DNA of 64,000 nucleotides from Suillus spraguei (GCA_016800925.1 JABCPU010000110.1:114826-178825), one strand, 5' to 3'. Positions 1 to 11,876 are shown, counted from the stretch's first letter. Numbers and translations are program-made. Notes: generated by a model from the letters alone, not told the origin.

Positions 1-501
1 CAGTAGTTAACCCCCCAGGAACAGTAGCTGCGCTATCGAAAGATTCGTTTGCAGGGATCTGGAATCGAATGTAGCTGACGGTGTAGTAAATGAACCTTCT
101 CATGACTTACCTTTGCCGTAAATCTCGCAACAGTCAAGGCATACTGCTGGAACGCACCACTGTCATCAGTGAAATTGCCTTGCGCAAATCTGTAACCAAG
201 GATGAGCTTACAGACAGGTAAAAAGAAGAAAATAATTGTCTAACACTCTATCGCCTTTGCGAAAATTGTCAACACCTTCCCCCATTTCCTCAACGATGCC
301 AGCAATGTCCGAGCCCAGAACTGCAGGGTAATGGGTCAAGAACATCCCTGTGTTCCTGATCTTGTAGTCAACCGGGTTCAGAGCAGCAGATTGAATCTTG
401 ACCAGTAGTTCCCCAGCCCGAGGACTGGGAATTATGCGGGAGCCAAGCTCGAAGTTGCCCTGCTTTTTGGAAAGGAAAAGGGCTTTCTGTTGGAGAGACA
501 T
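1..501 (-). CDS. MDR oxidoreductase paralogue A (partial, cut by window edge)
   Basis: This is the 5' part of a medium-chain dehydrogenase/reductase (GroES-like, quinone/enoyl reductase type). Exons are 245-501, 111-189 and 58 down to 1, where the window ends. Exon 1 encodes the N-terminal GroES-like fold, with LNPVDYKI in place of the zinc-ligand Cys of true alcohol dehydrogenases and a GSDIAG turn. The splice positions (donor GTTAG after GDR, then GTAAG) match the other four copies exactly. The Rossmann half lies outside the window. It should be a cytosolic NADPH-dependent reductase; the substrate cannot be told. It is closest to copy B in sequence and promoter. Confidence 0.85.
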
Positions 502-557
502 GTAAGATATATACTAATCGCTACAGCGTGGTTGCAAGCGTCCCAACATTAAGCTAC

Positions 558-601
558 CTATATATAATTGAAAGCTCTTGATGAGCAAGAAACGGTATCA
601 T
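558..601 (-). promoter_or_regulatory. Promoter block of paralogue A
   Basis: Upstream of the ATG at 501 there is a TATA-like run (558-568) and, further out, GATGAGCAAGAAA followed by a TATCAT-like tail (580-601). The same block lies upstream of all five reductase copies. The block's presence is seen; its regulatory role is inferred. Confidence 0.45.
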
Positions 602-1309
602 GGATTATTCATGATCATCGGACGTACTTACGGGCAATTTGTAAATGATAGGTATTAGTAAGCTACTATACCCTAGATACTTACTAAAACATGAAACCTT
701 TGTCAAGCTCCTGTTGGTTGATGTTATTCATCAAAAAGTAGTCAACGCAAATGTGACCTTGAAAGTATCTGCAAGACTCGGAGACGAGATACTTCGGCAG
801 GCACGACCATCTACTGTCACAACAGCTTATTGAGTTCACTTAACTGGCACTAGTTGATCTATATTAATGCCATGTTGTGTGTCGACTTCCGTGACCAGTA
901 GGCGACCTTTGCTAATGAAATTCATATTCGTCGGTGGTGCTTGGTCTTCACCCCAGTTTTTGTAACTAGCGCAAGTTTTGAATGAACCATAATAACCGTA
1001 TATTTCAAGCCATCCGGAACCATACCCCAGGATTCATGGAGGTCGCACGTTCCAAAGTATTCCATAACACCTGTTTCACCTTGTCAAAGAGATACGTACT
1101 CTATATTCTTCCTCGGCAGCCAGTACCTTGTGTAGCTCCTGCTGAGCCATCCTTGGTCAAATGCGCCCCTCCTCCGGGACCCCCTACAGTTTATCTTGCT
1201 CGCGTGAGCCTAGTCTATTATAGCATCTCGCTTCTCGTCAAACATTTCTTTCAAATTGGCTGCCTTGAAGATGACGAGACATGGTGTAATCTTTTTGCAA
1301 TTTCTTCTT

Positions 1310-1445
1310 TCACTCGAATTCATGAACCACAGTCTGGGACCCTCAAACTCGCAATCGTCTCAACCACAACCATGACACGCTGGTCCTTGCCTTTACACGT
1401 TGGAACTTCCAATAAGAGCTCTCCTTGCAACCATCAGTACGTACT
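1310..1445 (-). pseudogene. Sirtuin gene remnant 1
   Basis: On the minus strand this stretch aligns with the catalytic-core part of the intact sirtuin (around 13090-13230), the region encoding DALLVVGTSLKVPG. Base changes and small indels destroy the frame. It lies just beyond the 3' end of reductase copy B, the same relative place as the other remnants. I infer it is a co-duplicated, decayed sirtuin fragment. Confidence 0.65.
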
Positions 1446-1510
1446 TATATGGTGTCATTGCGCCCTATACAAACACAGTGATAGTACTTGGTATCGCGAC
1501 AACCCTGCAT

Positions 1511-2750
1511 TTACTGTGTTTCCTGAGGGTGAGCAACCAACTTCGTTCCAGACACTTGTCCCAACTCCATCCTTTCCAGTCCTCCAATAATACCTTCAAG
1601 TCCGTTCGGAAGTACTTCATACCTGTTCGGCTACATAACAATGAAACATAGATTCAAAACACTATTCGCAGAGCAAACCTTAATAGTACCCTCAGCAAGC
1701 CACGTTTCGACCATAGCCCAGGAGCTGCGACATAGCTCCTCATTTTGGGGGAGGTGTGGGCTTCCTACGGTCTGGAGGACCTTGCGCCCCCTGCCTTCGT
1801 CTTCTTTGACTGATGCAGGAAGGGTCAATACGAGGGTACCATTGTTTGCAAGCAATTCCCATCCAACAGACTGTGTTTCTGGTAACGAAATAGCGTCATA
1901 AATAAGTCCGATAGGGCTGTCAGTAACCTCGCTGATAGCTGCCTTCAGTTGTTTTCCCGAAAGGTTACGATCGAAAAAATGGGTTGCGCCGTAGTCCCTG
2001 ACAAGCTCTTCGCTGCTCGGAGAGGCTGTAGTGATGATAGGATAAAATCCTGATAGACGAGCGAATTGGATAGCTGCAAGACTGTCAGCCTGACCATCAC
2101 AATTGAAGTAAGTCCTGCTTCGCTTACCGTATGAACCCACAGAGGAAGAACCGCCGAGGATGACAATAGGTGTATTTGACTCGACACTTTTCACCCAGGG
2201 AGGCGTTACCCCAGCCCCAAAATGATCTCCGTACAATCCCACCAGCGCAGTATCTAACCCAAGAGGAACAGTAGCTGCGCTATCAAAAGATTCGTTTGGA
2301 GGAATCTAAAAAGGGATATAGCTGACGATGTAGCAAATGAACTTTCTCATGACTTACCTTTGCCGTATAAGTAGCCTCGGTCAAGGTATACTGCTGAAAT
2401 GCAGCAAAGTCGCTGGTGAATTTGCCACGTGCCAACCTGTAAAAATGGTTGAGCAGTCAGGGGGAAAAGACCCCGAGGAACGAAATTTCTAACACTCTAT
2501 CGCCTTTGCGGAAATTGTCAACACCTTTCCCTAGTTCCTCGATGATACCAGCAATATCCGAGCCCAGGACGGCAGGGAAATGAGTCACGATTGTCCCTGT
2601 GTTCTTGATCTTGTAGTCAACCGGATTCAGAGCAGCAGATTGAATCTTGACCAGGAGCTGCCCAGCCCCAGGACTGGGGATTCTGCGGGAGCCAAGCTCA
2701 AATTTGCCCTGCTTTTCGGAAAGAAAAAGAGCTTTCTGTTGGAGAGACAT
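1511..2750 (-). CDS. MDR oxidoreductase paralogue B (GroES-like, zinc-independent)
   Basis: Five exons: 2494-2750, 2358-2436, 2128-2305, 1679-2073 and 1511-1630, giving 342 aa with no internal stop. An N-terminal GroES-like domain (about residues 1-130) is followed by a Rossmann domain with the GGSSSVGSY nucleotide-binding loop (about 163-171). The usual catalytic Cys/His zinc ligands are absent, as in enoyl reductase and quinone oxidoreductase branches of the MDR superfamily. The gene ends in VAHPQETQ. It should reduce an activated double bond or quinone with NADPH in the cytosol; the true substrate is unknown. It is head-to-head with copy C, with about 670 bp between the starts. Intron positions and phases are identical in all copies. 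Confidence 0.9.
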
Positions 2751-2823
2751 GAAAAAATGCTAATGGGTACAGCGTGGTTGTCAGGCTCCCAGCTTTGCTA
2801 GCCATGTGATAATTGAAATTCTT

Positions 2824-2843
2824 GATGAGCAAGAAAGCATCAC
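2824..2843 (-). promoter_or_regulatory. Conserved upstream motif of paralogue B
   Basis: GATGAGCAAGAAAGCATCAC lies about 75 bp upstream of the ATG at 2750. It matches the block before copies A, C, D and E. Function is inferred from conservation only. Confidence 0.45.
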
Positions 2844-3308
2844 ATGGATTATTCATGATCATGACGACATCAGCTTGATAACAAGCTCTGCTTGCAGCGT
2901 GGCAAGATATGCATGAAATGCTAGATTGAAATGGTAGGAGTATTACATAAGCGTGTTACCGAAGACAGGTAGTACGTTGGAATCTCACTCCAGAAATAGT
3001 GGAATCGACGAGGCGTGCAGCGTTGGAGCAGGAACAGACCAGCAGCTTTAGTCTAGAGCAAAGCTGTGACAAGCCAGTGTGACAAACTTATTTACTTGCT
3101 GACCAAGCTGCCTGGCTGGTCCCAAATTTTCTTAATCCACTCACTAATTCGGAGAGGTTGCTATGAGCTTGTGGGATTCCATCATGCTACTCTTTTCAAA
3201 CATAATGCAGCACATTATACATGTCATATGAGTAATAGAGCTTATATCAAGCACTCCTATACCAACACCCGTCCGCTGCGTCGCATCATCACTGGCATGA
3301 ATGATCCT

Positions 3309-3369
3309 ATGATCCTTTCTTGCGCGCTCATCATACATTTTCAATCTATTCCAGATATATGATAAATAG
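3309..3369 (+). promoter_or_regulatory. Promoter block of paralogue C
   Basis: The + strand has ATGATCCTTTCTTG...CTCATCAT, the reverse complement of the motif before the minus-strand copies, followed by TGATAAATAG (a TATA-like box) about 60 bp before the ATG at 3424. Copies D and E have the same TGATAAATAG; A and B do not, which splits the family into A/B and C/D/E. Confidence 0.5.
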
Positions 3370-3423
3370 CAAGGAGGGAAGAGTCAAAAGACGTTCAATC
3401 CCAGTCACCACAATTTCTGTTTC

Positions 3424-4667
3424 ATGTCTACGTCACAAAAAGCTCTTTTTCTACCCGAAAAGCAGGGCAAGTTTGAGATTGGCTCCCGCAGCATCCCCAG
3501 TCCCGGGGCTGGGCAGCTCCTAGTCAAGATTGAATCTGCCGCTCTGAACCCAGTTGACTACAAGATCAAGGACTACGGGCTAATCGTTACTGATTACCCT
3601 GCCGTTCTGGGCACGGACATCGCTGGCATTGTCGAGGAACTAGGGGAAGGTGTCGAGAACTTCCGCAAAGGGGATAAAGTGTTAGAAATTTCGTTCCCTC
3701 GGGTTCTTTTTCCCGTCTGTATATGCTTAACCTTTTTTACAGGTTGGCGCATGGCAAATTCATCAATGACTTTACTGCATTTCAGCAGTATACCTTGACA
3801 AATGCGAGCTATACAGCAAAGGTAAGTTATAAGAAGGCTCATTTATTACATTGTCAGCTATATCCCATTCTAGATTCCTCCGAACGAATCTTTTGATAGC
3901 GCAGTTACTGTTCCTGTTGGGTTGGATACTGCGCTGGTGGGCTTGTACGGAAATCATTTTGGGGCTGGGGTAACGCCTCCCTGGGTGAAAAGTGTCGAGT
4001 TAAATACACCTATTGTCATCCTCGGCGGTTCTTCCTCTGTGGGTTCATACGGTAAGCGAAGCAGGACTTACTTGTACTGCCTGCTTAGGCTGACAGTATT
4101 GCAGCTATCCAACTCGCTCGTCTATCAGGGTTTTATCCTATCATCACTACAGCCTCTCCGAGCAACGAGGAGCTTGTCAGGAACTACGGCGCAACCCATT
4201 TTTTCGATCGCAACCTTTCTGGCGAACAACTGAAGACAGCTATCAGCAAAGTCACTGACAGCCCTATCGGAGTTATTTATGACGCTATCTCGTTACCAGA
4301 AACACAGTCTGTTGCATGGGAATTGCTTGCAAACGATGGCGTCCTCATAGTGACCCTTTTTGCATCAGTCAAAGAAGACGAAGGTAAGGGGCGCAAGGTC
4401 GTCCATACCTTCGCGAACCCACACGCCCCACAAAACGAGGAGCTGTGTCACAGGTCCTGGGCTTTGGTCGAAAAGTGGCTTTCAGAGGGTACTATAAAGG
4501 TTTGTCCTGTGACCACGGTTTTGAATCTATATCTCACAGTTATGCAGCCAAACAAGTATGAAGTCCTCCAGAACGGGCTTGAAGGCATAATTGGAGGACT
4601 GGAGAGGATGAGATTGGGACAAGTATCTGGAACGAAGTTGGTTGCTCACCCTCAGGAAACACAGTAA
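3424..4667 (+). CDS. MDR oxidoreductase paralogue C (inverted copy)
   Basis: Five exons: 3424-3680, 3743-3821, 3874-4051, 4105-4499 and 4548-4667, giving 342 aa, fully open. Splice sites are GTTAGA, GTAAGT, GTAAGC and GTTTGT donors with AG acceptors. It has the same two-domain MDR architecture as copy B: the LNPVDYKIKDYG segment, the GGSSSVGSY dinucleotide loop and the C-terminal VAHPQETQ. It is the only copy on the plus strand, and its downstream sirtuin remnant is inverted with it, so the whole block flipped rather than the gene alone. Cytosolic NADPH-dependent reductase is likely; the substrate is unknown. Confidence 0.92.
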
Positions 4668-4744
4668 ATGCCAGGTTGTTAAGCCGCGATTCTGAGTATC
4701 ACTGTTTGTATCGGGCGCAATGATATGATATAATTAATTCAACA

Positions 4745-5275
4745 AGTATCACGACCACAAGTATGTACTGGGTGATGTCGCGAGGAGGACTCTTGTTAGG
4801 AGTTCCAATGTGTAAAGGCAAGGCAGAGAGCAGCGTGGATGCGTTGCTTGTGGTTGGTACCGCTTCAAAGGTTCCAGACACGAAACAGATTGTCTGTGAA
4901 ATGCCACTGAAATCAAGTAAAAGATGCAGCTGCAAAAAGAAGTTGCGGACTTGCAAGGAAGCAAACTCCTTGCGCTTTCCCCGCGACTCACACTAGAGCT
5001 AGTGGGAGCACCGTGTCTAGCACAGTCAACCAGCTGTTCAAGCTTCAAGTTCGGCTTTGTCGTAATGTAGTGCTCCTCACTACTTCTTGCCTTTCTTGCG
5101 ACACGCACACAAACACGCAGTTGCAGTAGCATCTTCGTTGTCTCATTCGGACTACCCACTTGAAACTTCAAATGTCGTAAAGACAGGATGAGACTAAATC
5201 GATTTGTCTGAGTTGTGCGCGGTGGTAAGCTAGTAGCAGATGAGCTTGTGACATGCCGTAATCTTTATCGAACAA
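4745..5275 (+). pseudogene. Sirtuin gene remnant 2 (inverted)
   Basis: The + strand still encodes VDALLVVGTASKVP (about 4835-4880), nearly the DALLVVGTSLKVPG of the intact sirtuin, then breaks. Further along, 5050-5275 resembles the sirtuin 3' end region in the other remnants. The middle is missing. It follows reductase C in the same orientation. It is also an inverted copy of remnant 3 (6437-6995). Confidence 0.7.
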
Positions 5276-5279
5276 ATCA

Positions 5280-6130
5280 ATTTCCTTATGTAATCCAGGC
5301 CTTGTGTCATCCCACTCTTTGCTTTTTCCTGCTGCTTATGCTCTCTTTTATTGTACTGGATCTCTCATCACTTTCCTTACAGTCTGGCAAGATATTTGAT
5401 ATTGTTTTGCGAACAAACTCGCAAGCACTGGCATATACCAGGGTCTCCGACTTTCCGAGGAATTTGCGCATAATGCAGTACCCGCATATTTCATAATCCG
5501 TTATACTATCCGGAGTGCCATCCAGACACATTTTCGACTGATGCAGGCTTCTGTTCCTGGTTATCGTCCGCTCTCTCATTTCACAGTAAGTCTTTTCGAT
5601 GCGGCTCTTGCGCATGTGCTGTCCGTTTTATTTGATAGCATAGGTATTTGCATCGATATCGCCATTATGACCATGTCGTATTCTCATATAGGTTTTGAGA
5701 GTTCGCTTTACAAACACTGTGGTGTGTTCATTCGCTTTTTCTCTTACTGCACAGCCGCTCCTCTCAAGAGTCGATCCCTGTCGCGGTTAAACGAGCCTTG
5801 TTTGTGTTCTCATCCGGAAGTAACGTACGAGGAGAATATGACCGCCCTAGCTGCTCTAGTACTCCGTACTACTGCTGAAACTTTGCAATCTGCGCGTTCG
5901 GACTCCGCCTCAAGGGCGGTTACGTTCAAGCTATTCTGGATCATTTTGTGTTGTGAACTCTCTGGCTATTCGGCCCAAGATCTGTTGGATCGTTCGTTTA
6001 GGTGCCTCCTGCCCAGCTACCCAAGAAAATGTGGCCCCGGTTCATGGTGCGATTGGCCGCTGTATTTTTTGGCCCTTGGGTGTCCATGCCCTGGATGAGC
6101 TTACTCGCCACCTTAAAAAAACTGAGCTGT
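5280..6130 (+). repeat. Duplicated unidentified segment, copy U1
   Basis: This matches 8960-10045 (U2) in the same orientation. Shared stretches include CTTTTTCCTGCTGCTT near the start, CTTTCCTTACAGTCTGG, and AAACTGAGCTGTGAA.ATGTCCGCTC near the end. Short open stretches in both copies give similar peptides (for example KLSCE-VRSS), suggesting an old gene, but no copy has a long frame and I do not recognise a family. In both units the 3' end of U adjoins a minus-strand sirtuin remnant. Confidence 0.6.
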
Positions 6131-6436
6131 GAAAATGTCCGCTCATCTGTACGCAGATTGGTTCACTGTCATCACACACTCTACAGTTCCCGTACTCATC
6201 AAATGTCATGCAATAGCCTCGTTCATATCCGCCAACGTGCTCGTCATCTATCTCCTGTTGGCTCCCATGCCTCGTGTGACATATATCTGGCGCACTTTCC
6301 TTTCCGATTCCTTTCTCTTTGTCTAACAGTGCCGTCTTTAGTGCCACACTCGCACACGCACTCGGGCCGTCCGTTGTTGATCGTATATCGAACTGGTCGG
6401 GCGAGTCGGGGATTAGTGCTTACGCCACTACGCTAA

Positions 6437-6995
6437 AGATAGTACAAAGTATCATCACCCTGTGGCCCAAAGACCATACTGTGCAATCAGCATGACCATT
6501 CTATGTCACAAGTTTGTCTGCTACTAGCTCACCGCCCGCAGACAACTCGGAGAAATTGATTTTGTCAAATCCTGTCTGCGACATCTGAAGCTTGAAGATG
6601 GGTAGTTCGAATGAGACCACAAAGATGCCTCCGCAACTGTGTGTCTGTGTGCGTATCGCAAGCAAGGCAAGAAGTGGTGAGGAGTACGACACAGCCCGAA
6701 CTTGAACACTGGTTGATTATGCTACAGTGCTACACGGCCTAAGGGGTCCCCCCCACCGACTCTAATGTGAGTCGCGGATAGAGTGCAAGGAATTTTGGCA
6801 GCGTCCTTGCGAGTTGGCAACTTCTTTTTGCATCCATTTGACTTCACAAACGATCTGTTTGGCTGGAACCTTTAAACTCGTGCCAACCACAAGCAGAGCA
6901 TCCACGCTGTTCCTCGGGCTTTACACGTTTGAACTTCTAACAAGAGTTCTCCTCACGACATCACCCAGTACCTACTTCTAATCATGATGCCAATT
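6437..6995 (-). pseudogene. Sirtuin gene remnant 3
   Basis: 6437-6640 aligns with the 3' end of the intact sirtuin (12270-12460), including the shared AAGATAGTACAA, CCTGTGGCCC.AAG and ACAACTCGGAGA blocks. 6830-6995 aligns with the catalytic region (VGTSLKVPG and upstream). The intervening coding part is deleted and frames are broken. It lies directly downstream of reductase D on the same strand. Confidence 0.72.
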
Positions 6996-7085
6996 GAATT
7001 ACACGATATTAATTACATTGTGTCATTGTGCCCGATATAAACACAGTGATAGTCAGAATAGTAGAATCAGCTGACAGTCCTGCAG

Positions 7086-8329
7086 TTACTGTGTTTCCTG
7101 AGGGTGAGCAACCAACTTCGTTCCAGACACCTGTCCCAATTTAATCCTTTCTAGTCCTCCAATAATACCTTCAAGTCCGTTCGGGAGCACTTCATACTTG
7201 TTCGGCTACAGAACCGTGAGACATACAACTAAAACAATGGTCACAGAACAAACCTTGATAGTCCCATCTGCAAGCCACCTTTCGACCAAAGCCCAGGAGC
7301 TGTGACACAGCTCTTCATTTTGGGGGAGGTGTGGGCTCCCTACGATCCGAACGACCTTACGCCCCCTGCCTTCGTCTTCCTTGACTGATGGAGGAAGTGT
7401 TGATACGAGGGTGCCATTATTTGCAAGCAATTCCCATGCAATAGATTGTGTTTTTGGCAACGAGATAGCGTCATAAATAAGTCCGATAGGGCTGTCAGTA
7501 ACTTTGCTGATAGCCGCCTTCAATTGTTCACCCGAAAGGTTGCGATCGAAAAAATGGGTTGCGCCGTAGTCCCTGACGAGCTCTTCGTTACTCGGAGAGG
7601 CTGTAGTGATGATAGGATAAAACCCTGACAGACGGGCGAGTTGGATAGCTGCAATACTGTCAGCCTAAGCATGCAATTGAAGTAAGCCCTGTTTCGCTTA
7701 CTGTATAAACCCACGGAAGAAGAACCGCCGAAGATGACAATAGGTGTATTTGATTCGCCGATACTTTTGACCCAAGGAGGCGTTACCCCAGCCCCCAAAT
7801 CATCTCCGTACAATCCCACCAGCGCAGTATCTAACCCCAGAGGAACAGTAGCTGCGCTATCAAAAGATTCGTTTGGAGGAATCTAAAATGGGATATAGCT
7901 AACGATGTAGTAAATGAACCTTATAACTTACCTTTGCTGTATAACTCGCCTCAGTCAAGGTATATTGCTGAAACGCAGCAAAGTCACTAGTGAATTTTCC
8001 ATGCGCCAACCTGTAAACGACAGTTGAGCCTATACAAACAGGGAGAAACCCCAGGAAAATGAAATTTCTAACACTCTATCGCCTTTGCGGAAATTATCAA
8101 CACCTTCCCCTAGTTCCTCAATAATTCCAGCAATATCAATACCAAGAACGGCAGGGTAATCGGTCACGAAATGCCCGTAGTCCTTGTTCTTGTGGTCAAT
8201 TGGGTTCAGAGCAGCAGATTGAACCTTGACTAGGAGCTGCCCAGCCCCGGGACTGGAAATGCTGCGGGAGCCAACCTCAAACTTGCCCTGCTTTTCGAGA
8301 AGAAGAAGAGCTTTCTGTGATGCGGACAT
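7086..8329 (-). CDS. MDR oxidoreductase paralogue D
   Basis: Five exons: 8073-8329, 7932-8010, 7702-7882, 7254-7648 and 7086-7205, giving 343 aa, open throughout. A second in-frame ATG lies at 8332; I use 8329 because it aligns with the other copies. One extra codon (IGES versus VE) sits before the Rossmann strand in exon 3. GroES-like N-terminal domain, GGSSSVGLY nucleotide loop and VAHPQETQ end are as in the paralogues. Cytosolic NADPH-dependent reductase is likely, substrate unknown. Confidence 0.9.
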
Positions 8330-8389
8330 CATGGAAAAGAAATTGTGGAGGTGACAGCGGTTGGATGTCTTTCAACTCTTCCCACCTTG

Positions 8390-8434
8390 CTATTTATCAT
8401 GTAGTTGAAACTGCTTGATGAGCAAGAAAGGATC
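8390..8434 (-). promoter_or_regulatory. Promoter block of paralogue D
   Basis: CTATTTATC (GATAAATAG on the coding strand, 8390-8398) and GATGAGCAAGAAAGGATC (8417-8434) repeat the arrangement seen before copies C and E. Confidence 0.5.
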
Positions 8435-8439
8435 GTGCC

Positions 8440-8959
8440 GGCATTCGTGCTAGTGATGACGCGTCAAGGAGTCCTTGGTATTGGATAACAATTATGACAT
8501 GGCGTGGACTGTTCAATTCTAAAAGTTCGCGTTAACTTGGGATCCGAGCAAGTTACCGACGCTTACTGGTACTTGGAACCGGACGCCGGCTGTTTCAAGG
8601 ATCTTTTCACTCCAGATTATCAAGATTTCGACAACGGCTCGCTCGCTTCCATGGGACAACCACGGGCCTTCGTACACACTCTCTAGTGTCATCCGTGCAC
8701 GGCTCTCGTGGTCCCTCATACTATGACCACTGGCAACGGCAGAAGTGAGTACTGGTTCTTTGATATATCATTGAGTTGGCCTGATCGAAACTTTTGTCAT
8801 GAATATCGGTGAGTGTGTTTCGCCTAGTCTGGGTCGAGGTTGCGTCATTCTTATATCTTTTCAGGTTACTTTCGCATCTCTCGCTTGTGGTTGCGGCCAG
8901 CGAAGTCTACCTGCTGACTAAGCCGCGGGAATTGGTTTAGCGTGGTGTACACGCAGGCG
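8440..8959. other. Spacer without recognisable gene
   Basis: Between the promoter of copy D and segment U2 I see no coding potential with conserved content. Short open stretches on both strands overlap each other and lack splice context. Confidence 0.4.
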
Positions 8960-10045
8960 CTTCTTTCCTTTTTCGGTGGGCTACTCATCCTCTCTTTCGG
9001 TATCTCGTGTCATCTTGCTCTCCGCTTTTTCCTGCTGCTTTGGTGTGTTGAATCCTTCCTTTCATTGTGCTCGATTTCTCACGACTTTCCTTACAGTCTG
9101 GAAAAATGTTCGTGAACAAACTTACAGCACTGGTGCATACCGGGCTCTCAAATTTGATGAATCCCACATAATTAATTACACGCAGTACACGCATATCCCT
9201 TATAATTCCATGGTTCATTATACTATCCAGAGTACCATCCCGATTCCAGACGTATTCTCGACTGATGCAGGCTTTCTGTTCCTGGTCTTGTTTTCAATGC
9301 GGCTCTTGCGCACAGGCATATTGACGCTATGACTTGTATTCTTATGCAGATATGAGAGTTCGCTGTTCAAATACTGCAGCGTGTTCCGTCGCTTTCTCTC
9401 TCATCGCGCAGTTGCTCCATTCTCTGTGGAATCACTCCTTCTCTCGCGGTCTCGTTGGTCTTCTTACCCGGCCGTAACGTATGAGGAGAATCTGACCCTC
9501 CTAACTACTCTGGTATCTTGCAATATGCGCGTTTGGAGGTCCACCTCAAGGGCGGTTATCTTCGAGCTCTTCTGGATTTTATCTGTCTGCATTGTGAGCT
9601 TTCTAGCTTTTCGAACTAGCATCTGTTGAATCTTTTACTTCTATAAATTTTGTCTATTTGGGATGCAGTACCCTATGTAGGACATTCCCTAGGAACGAGG
9701 GGACACCTGTGTCGTCTCCGACTTCGCAATTACCCTGGTGAAGGGGTGACCTCCACCAGTCCGCCGCCTGGACCTTCCATTTCTTAAACTCCTGCCTGGT
9801 TACCCAAGAAAACCTGGCACCTTGCTCGCTGCAGATTCTAGAAGTAGAATGCACACGGTGTGGAAGTGTCCCGTGCTTTGCGGATTCTCCCTTCATTTTT
9901 GTTGATGATGCTACCCGGTTCTGCCTTCGCACGATTGGCCGCTACCTTCTCTACCCCTTGGGTGTCCGTGCCTCTGGATGAGCTTATTCACCGCCTTCAA
10001 AAACTGAGCTGTGAAGATGTCCGCTCATCTATACGCAATTCGTCA
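8960..10045 (+). repeat. Duplicated unidentified segment, copy U2
   Basis: This is homologous to U1 (5280-6130) in the same orientation, and somewhat longer through scattered insertions. It ends in ...AAAACTGAGCTGTGAAGATGTCCGCTCATCTATACGC-like sequence that runs straight into a minus-strand sirtuin remnant, as U1 does. No intact reading frame was found; the family is unknown. Confidence 0.6.
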
Positions 10046-10049
10046 TCAT

Positions 10050-10470
10050 ACACCCTATAGCTACTATGACATCTGAAGCTTCGAGTGGGTACTTCGAATG
10101 AGACAACGAAGATGCAACTGCAACTGCGTGTCTGTGCGCGTGTCGCAAGCAAGGCAAGAAGCACTTCATTACGACAAAGCCCGAACTTGAAGCTTGAATG
10201 ACTGATTGACCATGCTACAGTGCTACACGGCGCCTGGCCCCCCACTAGGCTGCAATGTGAGTCGCAGGGAAAGTGCAAGGGGTTTTGGCAGCTTCCTTGC
10301 AAGTCCGTAGCTTCTTTTGCAATTGCGTCTTTCACTTCATTTCACGCACGATGCGTCTCGTGTCTGGAACCTTTGAACCCGTACCAACCACAAGCGCATC
10401 CACGCTGCTCCTTGCCTTGCGTTTACACATCACAACAGTTCTCCTCGCGACATCGCCCAGTACATATACG
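10050..10470 (-). pseudogene. Sirtuin gene remnant 4
   Basis: The minus strand contains the sirtuin catalytic block (around 10350-10460, aligning with 13110-13240 of the intact gene) and the derived 3' segment shared with remnants 2 and 3 (10070-10190, with GTGTCTGTGCGCGTGTCGC). Frames are disrupted. It is immediately downstream of reductase E on the same strand. Confidence 0.7.
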
Positions 10471-10572
10471 TACTTGTGATCGTGATACTTCCTGAATTAT
10501 ATCATATCATTACGCCCGATACAAACAAAGTGATGGTCGGAATCGCGGCGGAACAAGTTGACAGCCTACTAT

Positions 10573-11819
10573 TTACTGTGTTTCCTGAGGGTGAGCAACC
10601 AACTTCGTTCCAGATATCTGTCCCAATCTCATCCTCTCCAGTCCTCCAATTATGCCTTCAAGCCCGTTCGGGAGCACTTCATACTTGTTTGGCTGCATAA
10701 CTGTGAGATATAGATCCAAAACCGTGGTCGCAGAGCAAACCTTTATAGTACCCTCTGAAAGCCACTTTTCGACCAAAGCCCAGGACCTGCGACACAGTTC
10801 CTCATTTTGGGGGGCGTGTGGGTCCGCGAAGGTAGAGACGACCTTGCGCCCCTTGCCTTCATCTTCTTTGACTGATGCAGAAAGGGTCAATACGAGGGTG
10901 CCATCCTTTGCAAGCAACTCCCATGCAACAGACTGTGTTTCTGGTAACGAGATAGCGTCATAAATAAGTCTGATGGGGCTGTCAGTAACTTTGCTGATAG
11001 CCGTCTTCAGTTGTTCGCCAGAAAGGTTGCGATCGAAAAAATGAGTTGCACCATAGTCCCTGACAAGCTCTTCGTTGCTCGGAGAGGCTGTAGTGATGAT
11101 AGGATAAAACCCTGATAGACGAGCGAGTTGGATAGCTGCAATACTGTCAGCCTAAGCATGTAGTTGAAGTAAGTCCTGCTTCGCTTACTGTATGAACCCA
11201 CAGAGGAAGAACCGCCGAAGATGATGATAGGTGTGCTTGGCTCGACACTTTTCACCCAAGGAGGCGTTACCCCAGCACCCAAATCATTTCCGTACAATCC
11301 CACCAGCGCAGTATCTAACCCCAGAGGAACACTCGCTGCGCTATCAAAAGATTCGCTCGGAGGAATCTAGAATGGGATATAGCTGACAATGTAGTAAATG
11401 AACCTTCTTATAACTTACCTTTGCTGTATAGCTCGCAGTTGTCAAGACATACTGCTGAAATGCAGCAAAGTCATTGGTGAATCTGCCATGCGCCAACCTG
11501 AAAACAAAGGTTGAGCATATACAGACAGGGGCGAAAGAACCCGAGGAAACGAAATTTCTAACACTTTATCCCCTTTGCGGAAATTGTCAACACCTTCCCC
11601 TAGTTCCTCGACTGTGCCAGCAATATCTTCGCCCAGAACGGCAGGGTAATCTGTCAGGAATATCCCGTACTCCTTAATCTTGTAGTCAACTGGGTTCAGA
11701 GCAGCAGATTGAACCTTGACTAGGAGCTGCCCAGCCCCGGGACTGGGGATGCTGCGGGAGCCAAGCCCAAAGTTGCCCTGCTTTTCCGAAAGAAAAAGAG
11801 CTTTTTGTGACGGAGACAT
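10573..11819 (-). CDS. MDR oxidoreductase paralogue E
   Basis: Five exons: 11563-11819, 11419-11497, 11189-11366, 10741-11135 and 10573-10692, giving 342 aa, open. Architecture matches the paralogues: GroES-like domain with LNPVDYKIKEYG, GGSSSVGSY dinucleotide loop, C-terminal VAHPQETQ. It is the copy nearest the intact sirtuin, whose stop is 472 bp upstream, so this pair probably represents the ancestral block. Cytosolic NADPH-dependent enoyl/quinone reductase type; substrate not deducible. Confidence 0.92.
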
Positions 11820-11876
11820 AAAAAAGAAATTGTGGAGGTAACAGCGGTTGAAGGTCTTTCGACTCTTCCTGCCTTA

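Noticed and set aside
982..1590. 200-codon open frame on the + strand
   Set aside because: It runs antisense across a sirtuin remnant and the end of reductase B; no conserved protein content.
6002..6436. Open frames on both strands around segment U1
   Set aside because: They overlap each other and U2 does not keep the same frame.
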